The translations under genes were made by a program, and so were the position numbers. From Streptomyces sp. DH24 (GTDB lineage: Bacteria > Actinomycetota > Actinomycetes > Streptomycetales > Streptomycetaceae): a stretch of DNA of 64,000 nucleotides. This document shows, in pieces, positions 39,188 to 48,495 of the stretch; the stretch's first letter is position 1, and each line of letters begins with the position of its first letter. The stretch spans positions 62,001-126,000 of the forward strand of contig NZ_JARVKW010000015.1 in the NCBI RefSeq assembly GCF_029813775.1, in the 5' to 3' direction. Below the pieces are notes generated by a model. The model saw nothing but the letters and a program-made list of their open reading frames with translations, made no database searches and was not told where the DNA came from.

Positions 39188-39853
39188 TCAGCGCCTGCGC
39201 ACGCCCGGCGACACGGCGATCCGGCCCACCGCCCAGAACACCGCCAGGGTGGCCAGGGCGAGCCCGGCGACCAGGGTGGCGCCGCCGACGACCTTCTCGT
39301 AGTCGCGCTGGTAGAGCCCGTCGATGATGTAGCGGCCGAGGCCGCCGAGGCTGACGTAGGCCGCGATGGTGGCCGTGGAGACGATCTGGATGGCCCCCGA
39401 GCGCAGGCCGCTGAGGATCAGCGGGAGCGCGGCCGGGAGTTCGATCTGGAAGAGCACCCCGGACTCGCTCATGCCCATGCCCCGCGCGGCGTCCACCGGC
39501 GACGGGTCGACGGAGCGCATCGCCTCGTAGGTGGTGACCAGGATCGGCGGGACGGCGAGGACGACCAGCGGGGTCATCACGTTCACCATGCCGAAGCCCA
39601 CCAGCAGGGTCATCAGCACCAGCAGGCCGAAGGTGGGCAGGGCCCGTCCGGCGACGGCGATCAGGGCGAGGACGTTCCCGCCGCGCCCGTAGTGACCGGT
39701 GACCATGCCGACCGGCAGCGCGATCGCGGCGGCGATGGCGAGTGCCTGCAGGGTGTACCGGACGTGCTCGGCCACGCGCGTGGGAATGCCGTCGTAGCCC
39801 TGCCAGTGGGCGCTGTCGCCGAAGAAGGCGTTGATGAAGTTCAGCAGGTTCAC
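39188..39853 (-). CDS. Osmoprotectant ABC transporter permease (OpuCB/CD-like)
   Basis: A 221-residue permease with about five or six helices. The cytoplasmic coupling loop is present (VDAARGMGMSESGVLFQIEL) with PLILSGLRSGAIQIVSTATIAAY after it. GTG 39853 overlaps the previous permease's TGA (GTGA). It forms the transmembrane channel with the next gene's product. Confidence 0.9.
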   Translation of the reverse strand: MNLLNFINAFFGDSAHWQGYDGIPTRVAEHVRYTLQALAIAAAIALPVGMVTGHYGRGGNVLALIAVAGRALPTFGLLVLMTLLVGFGMVNVMTPLVVLAVPPILVTTYEAMRSVDPSPVDAARGMGMSESGVLFQIELPAALPLILSGLRSGAIQIVSTATIAAYVSLGGLGRYIIDGLYQRDYEKVVGGATLVAGLALATLAVFWAVGRIAVSPGVRRR

Positions 39854-40557
39854 CGGGCTGCGTCCTTACGTGCTGCGGCGGCCGGTCCGGGCACGCCGGC
39901 CTTCGGTGTCCTGCGCGTGCGGCGCGGCATCCACGGCGTCAGCAGGAGGCGCACGAGGACCAGCAGGCCGTCGGCGAGGATCGCCAGGAGGGCCATGCTG
40001 AGCACGGCGTTCACGGCGAGTTCGGGCCGGTCGTAGATGTTCGCGTCGTTGATCAGGTTGCCGAGCGCGCCCTGGTTGCCGATGAGGGCGCCGATGCTGA
40101 CGAGGCTGATGCTCGACACGGTCGCCACGCGCAGTCCCGCGACGATGGCGGGCGTGGCGATCGGCAACTGGACCTGGAGGTAGCGGCGTACGGGCCCGAA
40201 GCCCATGGCGGTGGCGGCGGCGAGGGTCTCCCGCGGGACGGAGCGGACGCCGTCGACGATGGCCGGGACCAGGACGACGAGGCTGTAGACGGTGAGCGGG
40301 ATCATCACCGTGAGTTCGGTCTGGCCGGTGTAGTCGATGAGGAGGACGAAGAAGGCCAGCGAGGGAATGGCGTACAGCACGGTCGTCACCCACAGCACCG
40401 GCGGGTACAGCCAGCGGAAGCGGACGCACAACTGGGCCAGCGGCAGCGAGATCAGCAGCCCGGCCAGCACCGGCAGCAGGGCCTCCCGCAGATGCAGCCC
40501 GACCAGACCGAGCCAGCTGTGCTGGAGGTCGCTCGGGATGTCGAAGAAGCCATTCAT
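39850..40557 (-). CDS. Osmoprotectant ABC transporter permease, second subunit
   Basis: A 235-residue permease with the BPD-transport fold. The coupling loop is in RETLAAATAMGFGPVRRYLQ, and VSSISLVSIGALIGNQGAL follows. ATG 40557 overlaps the ATPase gene's TGA by four bases (ATGA). The upstream extension to 40608 has no support. Confidence 0.9.
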   Translation of the reverse strand: MNGFFDIPSDLQHSWLGLVGLHLREALLPVLAGLLISLPLAQLCVRFRWLYPPVLWVTTVLYAIPSLAFFVLLIDYTGQTELTVMIPLTVYSLVVLVPAIVDGVRSVPRETLAAATAMGFGPVRRYLQVQLPIATPAIVAGLRVATVSSISLVSIGALIGNQGALGNLINDANIYDRPELAVNAVLSMALLAILADGLLVLVRLLLTPWMPRRTRRTPKAGVPGPAAAARKDAAR

Positions 40558-41684
40558 TCGGCGACCTTCGCGGCCGTGCCCTGGGCGCGCCGCTCGGCGT
40601 GGGCCCACCGGATCGCCTCGCCGATGGTGTGCTGGGACACCACTCCGCTCACCCGGCCGTCCGCGTCCACGGCGACGGCCCAGCCGGTCGGCGACAGCAC
40701 GGCCCCGTCGAGGGCGGCGCGCAGGGAGTCGGTGCCGGGCGTGAAGGGCCGCCCGTAGGGCAGGAGGCGGGCGGGATCGATGGCGCCCGCGGTGAGTTCG
40801 CCGGGTTCGCCCCAGCCGAGCGGTCTGCCGTCCGCGTCGGTCACGAGGAGGTAGGGGGCCTTGGGTGCGGCGATCTGCTCCGCGGTGGCGTCCACGGCGA
40901 CGACGGGTCGGGTCGTCAACTCGAGGCCGGCGGACGGGAAGAAGGACAGCCCGCGGATGCCGCGGTCGGCGCCGAGGAAGTCCTCGACGAAGGCGTCGGC
41001 GGGGTCGGACAGCAGGTCGGCGGGTGGTGCGAACTGGGCGAGCCGGCCGCCGGTGCGCAGGACGGCGACCATCGTGCCGAGTTTGATCGCCTCGTCGATG
41101 TCGTGCGTGACGAAGACGATGGTCTTGCCCAACTCGTGCTGGATGCGCAGCAGTTCGTCCTGGAGGCCCTTGCGGACGACGGGGTCGACGGCGGAGAACG
41201 GCTCGTCCATGAGCAGCACGGGCGGATCGGCGGCGAGGGCGCGCGCCACGCCGACGCGCTGCTGCTGGCCGCCGGACAGCTGGTAGGGGTAGCGCTGCGC
41301 CAGTGAGGCGTCCAGGCCGACGCGCTCCATGAGTTCGGCGGCGCGTTCCCTGGCGCGGCGTTTGCCCCAGCCGAGCATGCGGGGCACGGTGGCGATGTTG
41401 TCGACGATCGTGCGGTGCTGGAAGAGGCCGGCGTTCTGGATGACGTATCCCATGGACCGGCGCAGGGTGTTGACGGGCTGCTGCCTGCTGTCCACGCCGT
41501 CGATGAGGATGCTGCCCTCCGTGGGCTCGACCATCCTGTTGATCATGCGGAGGGTCGTCGTCTTTCCGCAGCCGGAGGGGCCGACGAGGACGGTGATCGC
41601 GCGGTCGGGTATCTCCAGCGAGAGCCGGTCGACCGCCACCGTGCCGTCCGGGTACCGCTTGGTGACTGATTCCATCCGTATCAA
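40554..41684 (-). CDS. Osmoprotectant ABC transporter ATPase (OpuCA/ProV-like) with CBS domains
   Basis: A 376-residue ATPase. Walker A is VGPSGCGKTTT, the signature is LSGGQQQRVGVARAL, Walker B is VLLMDEPFSAVDP, and the switch His lies in FVTHDIDEA. The C-terminal half has a CBS pair (YLLVTDADGRPLGWG, then AVAVDADGRVSGVVSQHTIG) of the kind that senses ionic strength in OpuA-type systems. TTG 41684 gives a start equivalent to M-I-R-x-E-x-V-T-K-R-Y in homologues; ATG 41675 is an alternative. First gene of the operon. Confidence 0.92.
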   Translation of the reverse strand: MIRMESVTKRYPDGTVAVDRLSLEIPDRAITVLVGPSGCGKTTTLRMINRMVEPTEGSILIDGVDSRQQPVNTLRRSMGYVIQNAGLFQHRTIVDNIATVPRMLGWGKRRARERAAELMERVGLDASLAQRYPYQLSGGQQQRVGVARALAADPPVLLMDEPFSAVDPVVRKGLQDELLRIQHELGKTIVFVTHDIDEAIKLGTMVAVLRTGGRLAQFAPPADLLSDPADAFVEDFLGADRGIRGLSFFPSAGLELTTRPVVAVDATAEQIAAPKAPYLLVTDADGRPLGWGEPGELTAGAIDPARLLPYGRPFTPGTDSLRAALDGAVLSPTGWAVAVDADGRVSGVVSQHTIGEAIRWAHAERRAQGTAAKVAE

Positions 41685-42068
41685 GACGCCGAATGCCCTT
41701 CGGGTTGGCACGAGCTGCCCGCTGCGGCCACGGTCACCGGGGCCGTCGCCGGTCGAGTCTAAGGGGCGGATGTTTCACGCCCCGGCCAGGAACCGTTTCC
41801 GCTGCGGGCGGACCGAAACCGGACGGGGGTTCGAGCGGGGCGGGTGCCACGGGCGGGCGGCCTGCGGCGGTCCCGGGCCGACGGTCACCGGAGAGCACCG
41901 GGGAGCACCGGGGAGCACCCGCCGGGCGGCGTCCGGCACGGCACGGCGGACTCGTCCGGGCCGCGGGCGGGGCCGGCGTGCGGAGGCACGCGGGGGTGCG
42001 GGAGTTGGGGCGGATGAGTCTCGTACGCGTGTGGGCGGTGTGCCCTGCCGGGGTCCGGGCCTGCCCCG
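41685..42068. other. Intergenic region upstream of the osmoprotectant operon
   Basis: No credible gene on either strand. It holds three tandem 10-bp GAGCACCGGG copies starting at 41893, 41903 and 41913. The operon promoter should lie near 41700-41760, but I could not identify its elements. Confidence 0.45.
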
Positions 42069-43183
42069 TCACCCCTCGGCCGGGGGCAGGGTCACCTCGA
42101 AGCGGCAGCCGCCGGTGACGTTGCGGACCGTGGCGTGGCCGCGGTGGGCCTCGACGATGCCGCGGACGATGGCGAGCCCGAGTCCGGCGCCCGCGGGCGG
42201 GGTCCGGGCGTGCGTGCCGCGCCAGCCGGTGTCGAAGACGCGCGGCAGGTCCTCCTCGGGGATGCCGCCGCAGCCGTCCGTCACGGACAGCACCACACCC
42301 CCGGGCGACCGCTCGGCGGCCACCGCGACCGTCCCGTCGGCGGGCGTCCGGCGAATCGCGTTGACCAGCAGGTTGCCCAGCACCCGGCTCATCTCCCGGC
42401 CGTCCACCTCGACCGGCACCGCCTCGACGGGCTCGCCGACGAGCCGTACGCCGTTCTCGCGGGCGAGCGGGTCCGCGCCCGCGAGCGCGTCGCCGACCAG
42501 GTCGTACAGGGACATCCGGGAGAGGGAGAGCTTCAGGGCGCCCGCGTGGATGCGGGACAGTTCGAAGAGGTCGCCGACCATGTCGTTGAGGCGTTCCACC
42601 TCGGTGCGGATCTGCCGGAGGTAGCGGTCCGGGTCGGCGGCGACGCCGTCCTCCAGGGCCTCGGCCATCGCGCGCAGACCGGCGAGCGGGGTGCGCAGGT
42701 CGTGGGAGATCCAGGCGACGAGTTCACGCCGGGAGGACTCCAGGGCGCGCTCCCGGTCCCGGGACTCGGCGAGTTTCGCGCTGGTCGCCTCCAACTCGCG
42801 GCTGAGCGCGGACAGTTCGGCGGTGGAGGGGCCAGTGGGCGCGGCGAAGTCGCCGCCGTCGCCGAAGGACCGCGCGGCCATCGCCAGGGCCCGGCTGCGG
42901 GCGACGACCCAGCGGCCCAGCAGCAGCGCGGTCGCCAGGGACACCACGGCGGCCGTCGCGACGACGGTCGTCACGACGGTCAGGTCGTGCGCGGACAGGA
43001 ACATCGCCCGGGCGACCGCGAGGGTCCCGGCGAGCATCGCGGTGACGGCGACGCCCGCGACGACGGCGAGGTGCGCGGTGAGGGACCGGCGCCGGATCAG
43101 CAGCAGGACGCACGCGCCGAGCAGACCGGCCGCCGCGGCGCCCGCGAAGGCGAACAGGGCGATGAGCAGGATGTCGCGCACGG

Positions 43184-43187
<4 letters not shown>
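42069..43187 (-). CDS. Two-component sensor histidine kinase
   Basis: A 372-residue membrane kinase. Two helices lie near the N-terminus (ILLIALFAFAGAAAAGLLGA and HLAVVAGVAVTAMLAGTLAV), and a third pair spans TVVATAAVVSLATALLLGRW. The dimerisation box is ELVAWISHDLRTPLAGLRAM with the phosphoacceptor His, and the ATPase domain has LGNLLVNAIRRTP, VTDGCGGIPEEDL and GAGLGLAIVRGIVEAHRG. GTG 43187 overlaps the response regulator's stop (GTGA). There is almost no extracytoplasmic loop, so it may sense membrane state. Confidence 0.92.
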
Positions 43188-43903
<716 letters not shown>

Positions 43904-43960
43904 GCGGCCAGCCTCGCACCGCGCGCGCGAAAGCGCCGCTCCCGTCCACCGGCGTCCGTG

Positions 43961-44008
43961 TTCCGTAAGAAGTTCCGCAAACAGTTCCGTAAGAAGTTCC
44001 GCAAGGAA
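43961..44008. promoter_or_regulatory. Four 12-bp direct iterons upstream of the response-regulator gene
   Basis: TTCCG occurs at 43961, 43973, 43985 and 43997 in units TTCCGTAAGAAG, TTCCGCAAACAG, TTCCGTAAGAAG, TTCCGCAAGGAA. The exact 12-bp spacing and position between the divergent regulator and membrane-protein genes fit tandem binding of an OmpR-type regulator on one DNA face. Confidence 0.6.
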
Positions 44009-44204
44009 CCGGCGTCCGGTCCGGGGTTTTCTCACCCACGTCGTGTGCGGGTGACGCGAACCGGCGGGCGGAACACCCCGCCGACGGGGCGAAGTCGGCA
44101 GGACGGTGCATCCGGCGGTCCGGAACGGAACGCACCACGCGTCCCCGTCGTCCGACAGGATGGGAAGCTGCACCACGAGGTACGCACGAGGGGAAGTGGG
44201 GGCC

Positions 44205-44702
44205 ATGACCGGTCAGGAGTCGGGAAGCGACAGAACGCCGCAGGACGGGTACGGCACGGCGCCCGTCCCGGACGAGGTCTGGCAGAAGTTCCTCACGGAC
44301 AGCGAGAGCGCGATCCGCAGGTCCGCGCCGAGGGAGCCGTCGGCGTGGGAGCGCACGGTTCTCGCGCGTCGGGAGCGACCGGAGGCCGAGGGGGCGACCG
44401 GTGCGGAGGGGACGGCGGGCGCGGTCGGCGAGCTGTGGCAGCCCGAGGACCGGTGGGGCGGCCCGGCCTGGCGGGACATGGACAGCCGGGCCCGGCGGCG
44501 CCGTGTGGGCCGCGCCGTCGGCACGGTCGCCGCGCTGGCGCTGCTGTTCGGTGCCCTGTCCCTGCTGCCCGCCAGCTCCCGGAACCCGTACCAGGACCCG
44601 GGTGGCACCGTCTCGCAGCAGTCGGAGGAGGCCCCGGAGGAACTTCCGGCCGTGACGGCGACCACCCTTCCGTCGGCGGCGTTCGCCCCCGACGGGACCT
44701 GA
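44205..44702 (+). CDS. Single-pass membrane protein, unknown function
   Basis: A 165-residue protein with a hydrophilic acidic N-terminal half (PVPDEVWQKFLTDSESAIR), one helix (RRVGRAVGTVAALALLFGAL) after a basic patch, and a short extracytoplasmic tail. I do not recognise a domain. It is divergent from the two-component pair, and the 12-bp iterons lie in the shared region, so it may be a target of that regulator. ATG 44205 has a GGGGAAG run just upstream. Confidence 0.7.
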   Translation: MTGQESGSDRTPQDGYGTAPVPDEVWQKFLTDSESAIRRSAPREPSAWERTVLARRERPEAEGATGAEGTAGAVGELWQPEDRWGGPAWRDMDSRARRRRVGRAVGTVAALALLFGALSLLPASSRNPYQDPGGTVSQQSEEAPEELPAVTATTLPSAAFAPDGT

Positions 44703-44842
44703 CGCCCCGCCGGCCCGCGAACAGGCGGCCCTGCCGGGCGCGCGGCGCCGGTCCGCCGGGCCCGCGCCCGGCCGCCGACGACCGGACGAGCGAACAGGCG
44801 GGCGAACGGGCGGACGGGCAGGCGGACAAGCGGGCGGACGGA

Positions 44843-44872
44843 CAGGCGGGCGGACCCTTGCCCGCCCGCCTG
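44843..44872. terminator. Bidirectional terminator
   Basis: CAGGCGGGCGG (44843-44853) and CCGCCCGCCTG (44862-44872) form an 11-bp stem with an 8-nt loop, between two convergent genes. Just before it is a run of GGCGGAC-like short repeats (about 44786-44850). Confidence 0.75.
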
Positions 44873-44887
44873 CCCCGGACCGCCGGA

Positions 44888-45481
44888 TCAGACCCGGCTC
44901 AGCTCCGCCGCCCCGAAGGACACGTCGAAGCGGTCGCACCAGATGCTGACGCTGGTGAACCCCGCCGGGTCGACGTCGGCGGGCAGGACGTAGTTCTGGC
45001 TGCCCTTGTTGCCCTTCAGCCTGCCCAGGCTGACGTACTCGCCGTCGTCGAAGACGTGCCAGCCCGCGCGGCCCTCCTTCACGGGCGCGTCGGTGAGCCA
45101 GACGTGCAGGTCGGGTCCGTTGCTCGTGTCGAGCTTCTCCAGCCGGACGACGTGGGAGCCGTCGGGGAGCCGTACGAGCCGCACGGTGCCGGACGTGGCG
45201 TGCTCGTGGCTGATCAGTTCGCCGCCGGCGAGCGTCCGCGGGCCCGCCGAGGTGGCGGACGGCGCCCCCGAGGGTTCCGCCGCGCCCTCCGAGGCCTCGG
45301 CCGCCGGGTCCTTCGACTGCCCGGGCGTCACCGACGACGAGACGGCCCCGGGCAGCGCCTCGTCCACCGTCTCGTCCTGCCAGATCTTCCACGGCTGGAA
45401 CCAGTACAGCCCCGCACCCGTCACGACCAGCGCCACCGCCACCGCACCGACGACCCACTGCTTCCTGCTCACGCGCCCCAC
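44888..45481 (-). CDS. Membrane-anchored DM13-domain protein
   Basis: A 197-residue protein with one N-terminal helix (WVVGAVAVALVVTGAGLYWF), an acidic linker, then a DM13 domain (LAGGELISHEHATSGTVRLV, LHVWLTDAP, WCDRFDVSFGAAEL). DM13 domains are thought to take part in extracytoplasmic redox or heme-type chemistry, but the function here is not known. GTG 45481 and GTG 45472 are both possible starts. Confidence 0.82.
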   Translation of the reverse strand: MGRVSRKQWVVGAVAVALVVTGAGLYWFQPWKIWQDETVDEALPGAVSSSVTPGQSKDPAAEASEGAAEPSGAPSATSAGPRTLAGGELISHEHATSGTVRLVRLPDGSHVVRLEKLDTSNGPDLHVWLTDAPVKEGRAGWHVFDDGEYVSLGRLKGNKGSQNYVLPADVDPAGFTSVSIWCDRFDVSFGAAELSRV

Positions 45482-45699
45482 CCCGCCTCGTCTCCCAGGT
45501 CTTCCGACGGCCCATTGAACGCAATGACGGGGCCGCTCGGGGCCCCTGAGCCGATGACGGTTTCCTTACGGCGCCGAAATCCCGCGGCCCGGGGGCCGTT
45601 GCCGACGGGGTGCCGCGCCGTCACAGCTTCGCCCCCGGCGAGACAGGCCGCCAGGGCGAACACCGCGATCGTGGTGACGACGAAGGCCACGTCGGCCAT
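45469..45699 (-). CDS. Small membrane protein (76 residues)
   Basis: ATG 45699 has GGGAG six bases upstream. The product opens with one helix (MADVAFVVTTIAVFALAACL) and then continues as a hydrophilic tail. The first 16 or so residues resemble a tiny protein encoded next to the kdp potassium operon in other Streptomyces, which I recall from memory; beyond that the sequence diverges. Its last codons overlap the start of the DM13 gene (45481). It may be a decayed copy, but the good ribosome site suggests it is still translated. Confidence 0.45.
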   Translation of the reverse strand: MADVAFVVTTIAVFALAACLAGGEAVTARHPVGNGPRAAGFRRRKETVIGSGAPSGPVIAFNGPSEDLGDEAGWGA

Positions 45700-45822
45700 C
45701 GAGGGCTCCCGGATGAGGTCTTGGTCACGTTCGGACCTCTCGACAGAACGCCCCATCCCACCCGGACCCGGCGTCGTTGACGGGCTCGTGGCACGGGCCT
45801 GCGGAACAGGTGGGAGGTGGCC

Positions 45823-46033
45823 GTGACACCGGCGCTGCTGACCCGGGTCCGGTCGGTCCCGGCGCTTCTCGTCGCCCATCCCGCCCGTGCCGTCGTCGTG
45901 GCGTTCGCCCTCGTGCAAACGCCCCGGCGAGGACTTCACGTACGCCACCGCCGACACCGTCGTCGAGCAGGGCGACGTCATCGTCGTCACCGGCAAGACG
46001 CGCGCGGTGGAGGCCTGCGCCGACCTGAGCTGA
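45823..46033 (+). pseudogene. Deletion remnant joining a TrkH-like start to a TrkA-like end
   Basis: GTG 45823 has GGAGG five bases before it and starts VTPALLTRVRSVPALLVAHP followed by ARAVVVAFAL, which looks like the N-terminus of a TrkH/KtrB-type potassium transporter. At about 45917 the similarity switches, in another frame, to KRPGEDFTYATADTVVEQGD and VIVVTGKTRAVEACADLS, then TGA 46031. That second part is the end of a TrkA-C/RCK domain. A deletion of nearly the whole two-gene potassium-uptake operon explains the arrangement. Confidence 0.6.
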
Positions 46034-46115
46034 CGCCGGGCCGTCCCGCCGGAGCACATGGCAGGATTTTCCCACGGGCGCCCGTGGGGGGAGCCGGACG
46101 GCGGAAGGAGCGGGG

Positions 46116-46520
46116 ATGGTGCGGTGGCGGCTGCTGCGGGGTGCCGTGGCGCGGCCCGTTCCCGAGCCGGTGGCGACGCCGTTCGTGTGGGCCGCCGCGT
46201 TCGTCGGTTCCCTGCTGCTGGTGACGGTGCTGGGCGTCGCGGGCGGGCTGGCCAGTTCGTCGGTGGCGCTCGTCGCGCTGAGCATGCTCGCGGTCGTGCT
46301 GGGGCTGCCCGCCCGGTTCCAGGCGGCACCGGGCATCGCGATCGTCTGCTGGATGTTCCTCAACAACTTCGCGGTGGCCCCGCGTGGCCGGCTCAGCTGG
46401 GACGGGCATCCCGACGCCGCCCGGTTCGCCGTGCTGCTCGTCGCCGCCGCGCTCGGCACGGTCCTCGCGCGGCTCCTGCACGCGCGCGGCGCACACCACC
46501 GCACGACGCCGGGCCGCTGA
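46116..46520 (+). CDS. Four-helix membrane protein
   Basis: A 134-residue protein with four predicted helices (FVWAAAFVGSLLLVTVLGVA, ALVALSMLAVVLGL, IAIVCWMFLNNFAV, FAVLLVAAALGTVLARLL). The spacing resembles the DUF4118 helices of KdpD-type sensors, and it adjoins potassium-transport remnants, but I cannot claim more. GAAGGAG lies just before ATG 46116. Confidence 0.6.
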   Translation: MVRWRLLRGAVARPVPEPVATPFVWAAAFVGSLLLVTVLGVAGGLASSSVALVALSMLAVVLGLPARFQAAPGIAIVCWMFLNNFAVAPRGRLSWDGHPDAARFAVLLVAAALGTVLARLLHARGAHHRTTPGR

Positions 46521-46574
46521 CCGGGGCCGCTGGCCGAAGGCGTGCTGTCACCGTCGTGTCAGGAACGGGTAAGG

Positions 46575-46671
46575 TTCCCGGCGGTGTGCCGGGAAGGCTG
46601 GTCGGCGAGCAAGGGACAGGTCTCTTCTCCGACCGGCAGTCGCGCACGGGGTGCCGACCGGAGCAACCCCG
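46575..46671 (+). ncRNA. Structured 5' leader (candidate riboswitch) of the SLC13-type gene
   Basis: Three stems can form. P1: TTCCCGGC (46575-46582) with GCCGGGAA (46588-46595). P2: GCTGGTCGG (46597-46605) with CCGACCGGC (46629-46637), one wobble. P3: CGGGGT (46647-46652) with ACCCCG (46666-46671). A second GCCGACCGG copy (46653-46661) inside the P3 loop can pair equally well with 46598-46606, so P2 has a competitor. P3 ends five bases before the GGAGG (46676-46680) of the transporter gene, which suggests translational control. Confidence 0.6.
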
Positions 46672-46683
46672 CAGCGGAGGATC

Positions 46684-47982
46684 GTGAACGACTGGCACAG
46701 CTGGGCCGCCCTCGTCGTCTTCGTCGGTGCGTACGCCCTGATCATCAGCGAGAAGATCCACCGCGTGGCCGTCGCCCTCGGTGGCGCCGCTCTGATGCTG
46801 GCGCTCGGTGCCACCGACGACAAGTCGGCCTTCTACTCGGAACACAGCGGCGTCGACTGGAACGTCATCTTCCTGCTGCTCGGCATGATGATGATCGTCG
46901 GCGTGCTGAAGCGGACCGGCATGTTCGAGTACCTGGCCATCTGGTCGGTGAAGCGGGCCCGCGCCAAGCCGTTCCGGGTGATGGCCATGCTGGTCGTGAT
47001 CACGGCGGTGGCCTCGGCGCTGCTGGACAACGTGACCACGGTGCTGCTGATCGCCCCGGTGACGCTGCTGGTGTGCGAGCGCCTGGCGCTGCCGGCCGCG
47101 CCGTTCCTCATCGCGGAGGTCATGGCGTCGAACGTCGGCGGCACCGCGACCCTGGTCGGCGACCCGCCCAACATCATCATCGCCAGCCGGGCCGGACTGA
47201 CCTTCAACGATTTCCTGGTCCACCTGGCCCCCCTGGTGGGCGTCCTGCTGATCGTCCTCGTCGCGCTGTGCCGGGTGATGTTCCGCAAGTCCTTCGTCTA
47301 CGACGAGGACCGCGCCGCCGAGATCATGGCGCTGGAGGAGCGGGAGGCCATCAAGGACCCCCGCATGCTGGTCCAGGGCCTGGTGGTCCTGGCCCTGGTG
47401 GTGGCCGGGTTCGTGCTGCACCCGGTGCTGCACTACGAGCCCAGCGTCGTCGCCCTGCTCGGCGCGGGGCTGCTGATCACCGTCTCGAAGGCGCAGACCG
47501 GTGAGGTCCTCGGAGAGGTGGAGTGGCCGACGCTGGCGTTCTTCGCCGGCCTGTTCATCATGATCGGCGGCCTCATCGAGACCGGCGTGATCGGCGAGGT
47601 CTCCAAGGCCCTGGCCGACCTGATCGGCGACAACGAGTTCGGCGGCTCGATGCTCCTGCTGAGCGCGTCCGCCGTGCTGTCCGGCATCGTCGACAACATC
47701 CCGTACGTCGCCACCATGGCACCCATCACCAGCGACCTCGTCGAGGGCATGGGCGGCGGCACCGACCACGTGATGTGGTGGGCCCTGGCGCTCGGCGCCG
47801 ACCTGGGCGGCAACGCCACGGCGATCGGCGCCAGCGCCAACGTCGTGGTGCTGGGCATCGCCGAGCGCAACCGGCAGCCGATCTCCTTCTGGCAGTTCAC
47901 CAAGTACGGCCTGATCGTCACGGCCGTCACGGTGCTGCTGGCGCTGGGCTACGTCTGGCTGCGGTACTTCGCGCTGGCCTGA
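46684..47982 (+). CDS. SLC13/ArsB-NhaD-type ion transporter
   Basis: A 432-residue membrane protein with about eleven helices. Typical parts are SALLDNVTTVLLIAPVTLL, SNVGGTATLVGDPPNIIIAS (the re-entrant hairpin region), SGIVDNIPYVATMAPIT and ADLGGNATAIGASANVVV, which repeat the first set as an inverted half. Family members carry Na+/H+, arsenite or dicarboxylates. GTG 46684 is the likely start, three bases after GGAGG; upstream in-frame residues belong to the structured leader. A CBS-domain gene is convergent just downstream. Confidence 0.88.
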   Translation: MNDWHSWAALVVFVGAYALIISEKIHRVAVALGGAALMLALGATDDKSAFYSEHSGVDWNVIFLLLGMMMIVGVLKRTGMFEYLAIWSVKRARAKPFRVMAMLVVITAVASALLDNVTTVLLIAPVTLLVCERLALPAAPFLIAEVMASNVGGTATLVGDPPNIIIASRAGLTFNDFLVHLAPLVGVLLIVLVALCRVMFRKSFVYDEDRAAEIMALEEREAIKDPRMLVQGLVVLALVVAGFVLHPVLHYEPSVVALLGAGLLITVSKAQTGEVLGEVEWPTLAFFAGLFIMIGGLIETGVIGEVSKALADLIGDNEFGGSMLLLSASAVLSGIVDNIPYVATMAPITSDLVEGMGGGTDHVMWWALALGADLGGNATAIGASANVVVLGIAERNRQPISFWQFTKYGLIVTAVTVLLALGYVWLRYFALA

Positions 47983-48018
47983 GCGCCGGCCCGGCCGGAC
48001 GCGCGGGGCGGCCCGCGG

Positions 48019-48495
48019 TCAGTCGCGCCGTACCTCCCCGGCGGCACTGAGCAGTGCGTGCAGCAGGTGGGAGGCGGTGATCACGCCGAGCAGGTGCGTG
48101 CCGTCCTTCGCCCGCTCCGCCACGGCCACCAGCGGGCTGCGCACCCGTGCCATCAGCGCCGCCACCTCCAGCGCGGTGTCGTCGGGCTCGGCGATCGGCG
48201 GCTTCGTCGGCTGACCGGACAGGCACTCCCCCACGCGGCGGCCGGCCAGGGCCTGGCAGAGCCGGTCGGCGTGCGGCTCGTCGACGACCGCCGCGAGGGT
48301 GGGGTCCTCGATGACGTAGGCCGGGACCAGCACCTTGACCATCTGGGAGGCCGGCAGGATCGCCTTCGGCTCGCCGCGCTCGTCCAGCACCAGCAGCCCG
48401 GGCAGTTTGTGTTCGGCCATCAGCCGGGCCGCCTCCAGGGCGTCGCTGTCGACGCTCACCGTCTCGTATTCGACCGCCAGATCCCGAGCGCGCAC
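48019..48495 (-). CDS. CBS-domain protein
   Basis: A 158-residue protein made of two CBS motifs (VDSDALEAARLMAEHKLPGL with LLVLDERGEPKAI, and LEVAALMARVRSPLVAVAER with LLGVITASHLLHAL). CBS pairs bind adenosine nucleotides and sense energy state or ions. Its convergent position to the SLC13-type transporter suggests, but does not show, that it regulates it. Confidence 0.85.
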   Translation of the reverse strand: MRARDLAVEYETVSVDSDALEAARLMAEHKLPGLLVLDERGEPKAILPASQMVKVLVPAYVIEDPTLAAVVDEPHADRLCQALAGRRVGECLSGQPTKPPIAEPDDTALEVAALMARVRSPLVAVAERAKDGTHLLGVITASHLLHALLSAAGEVRRD

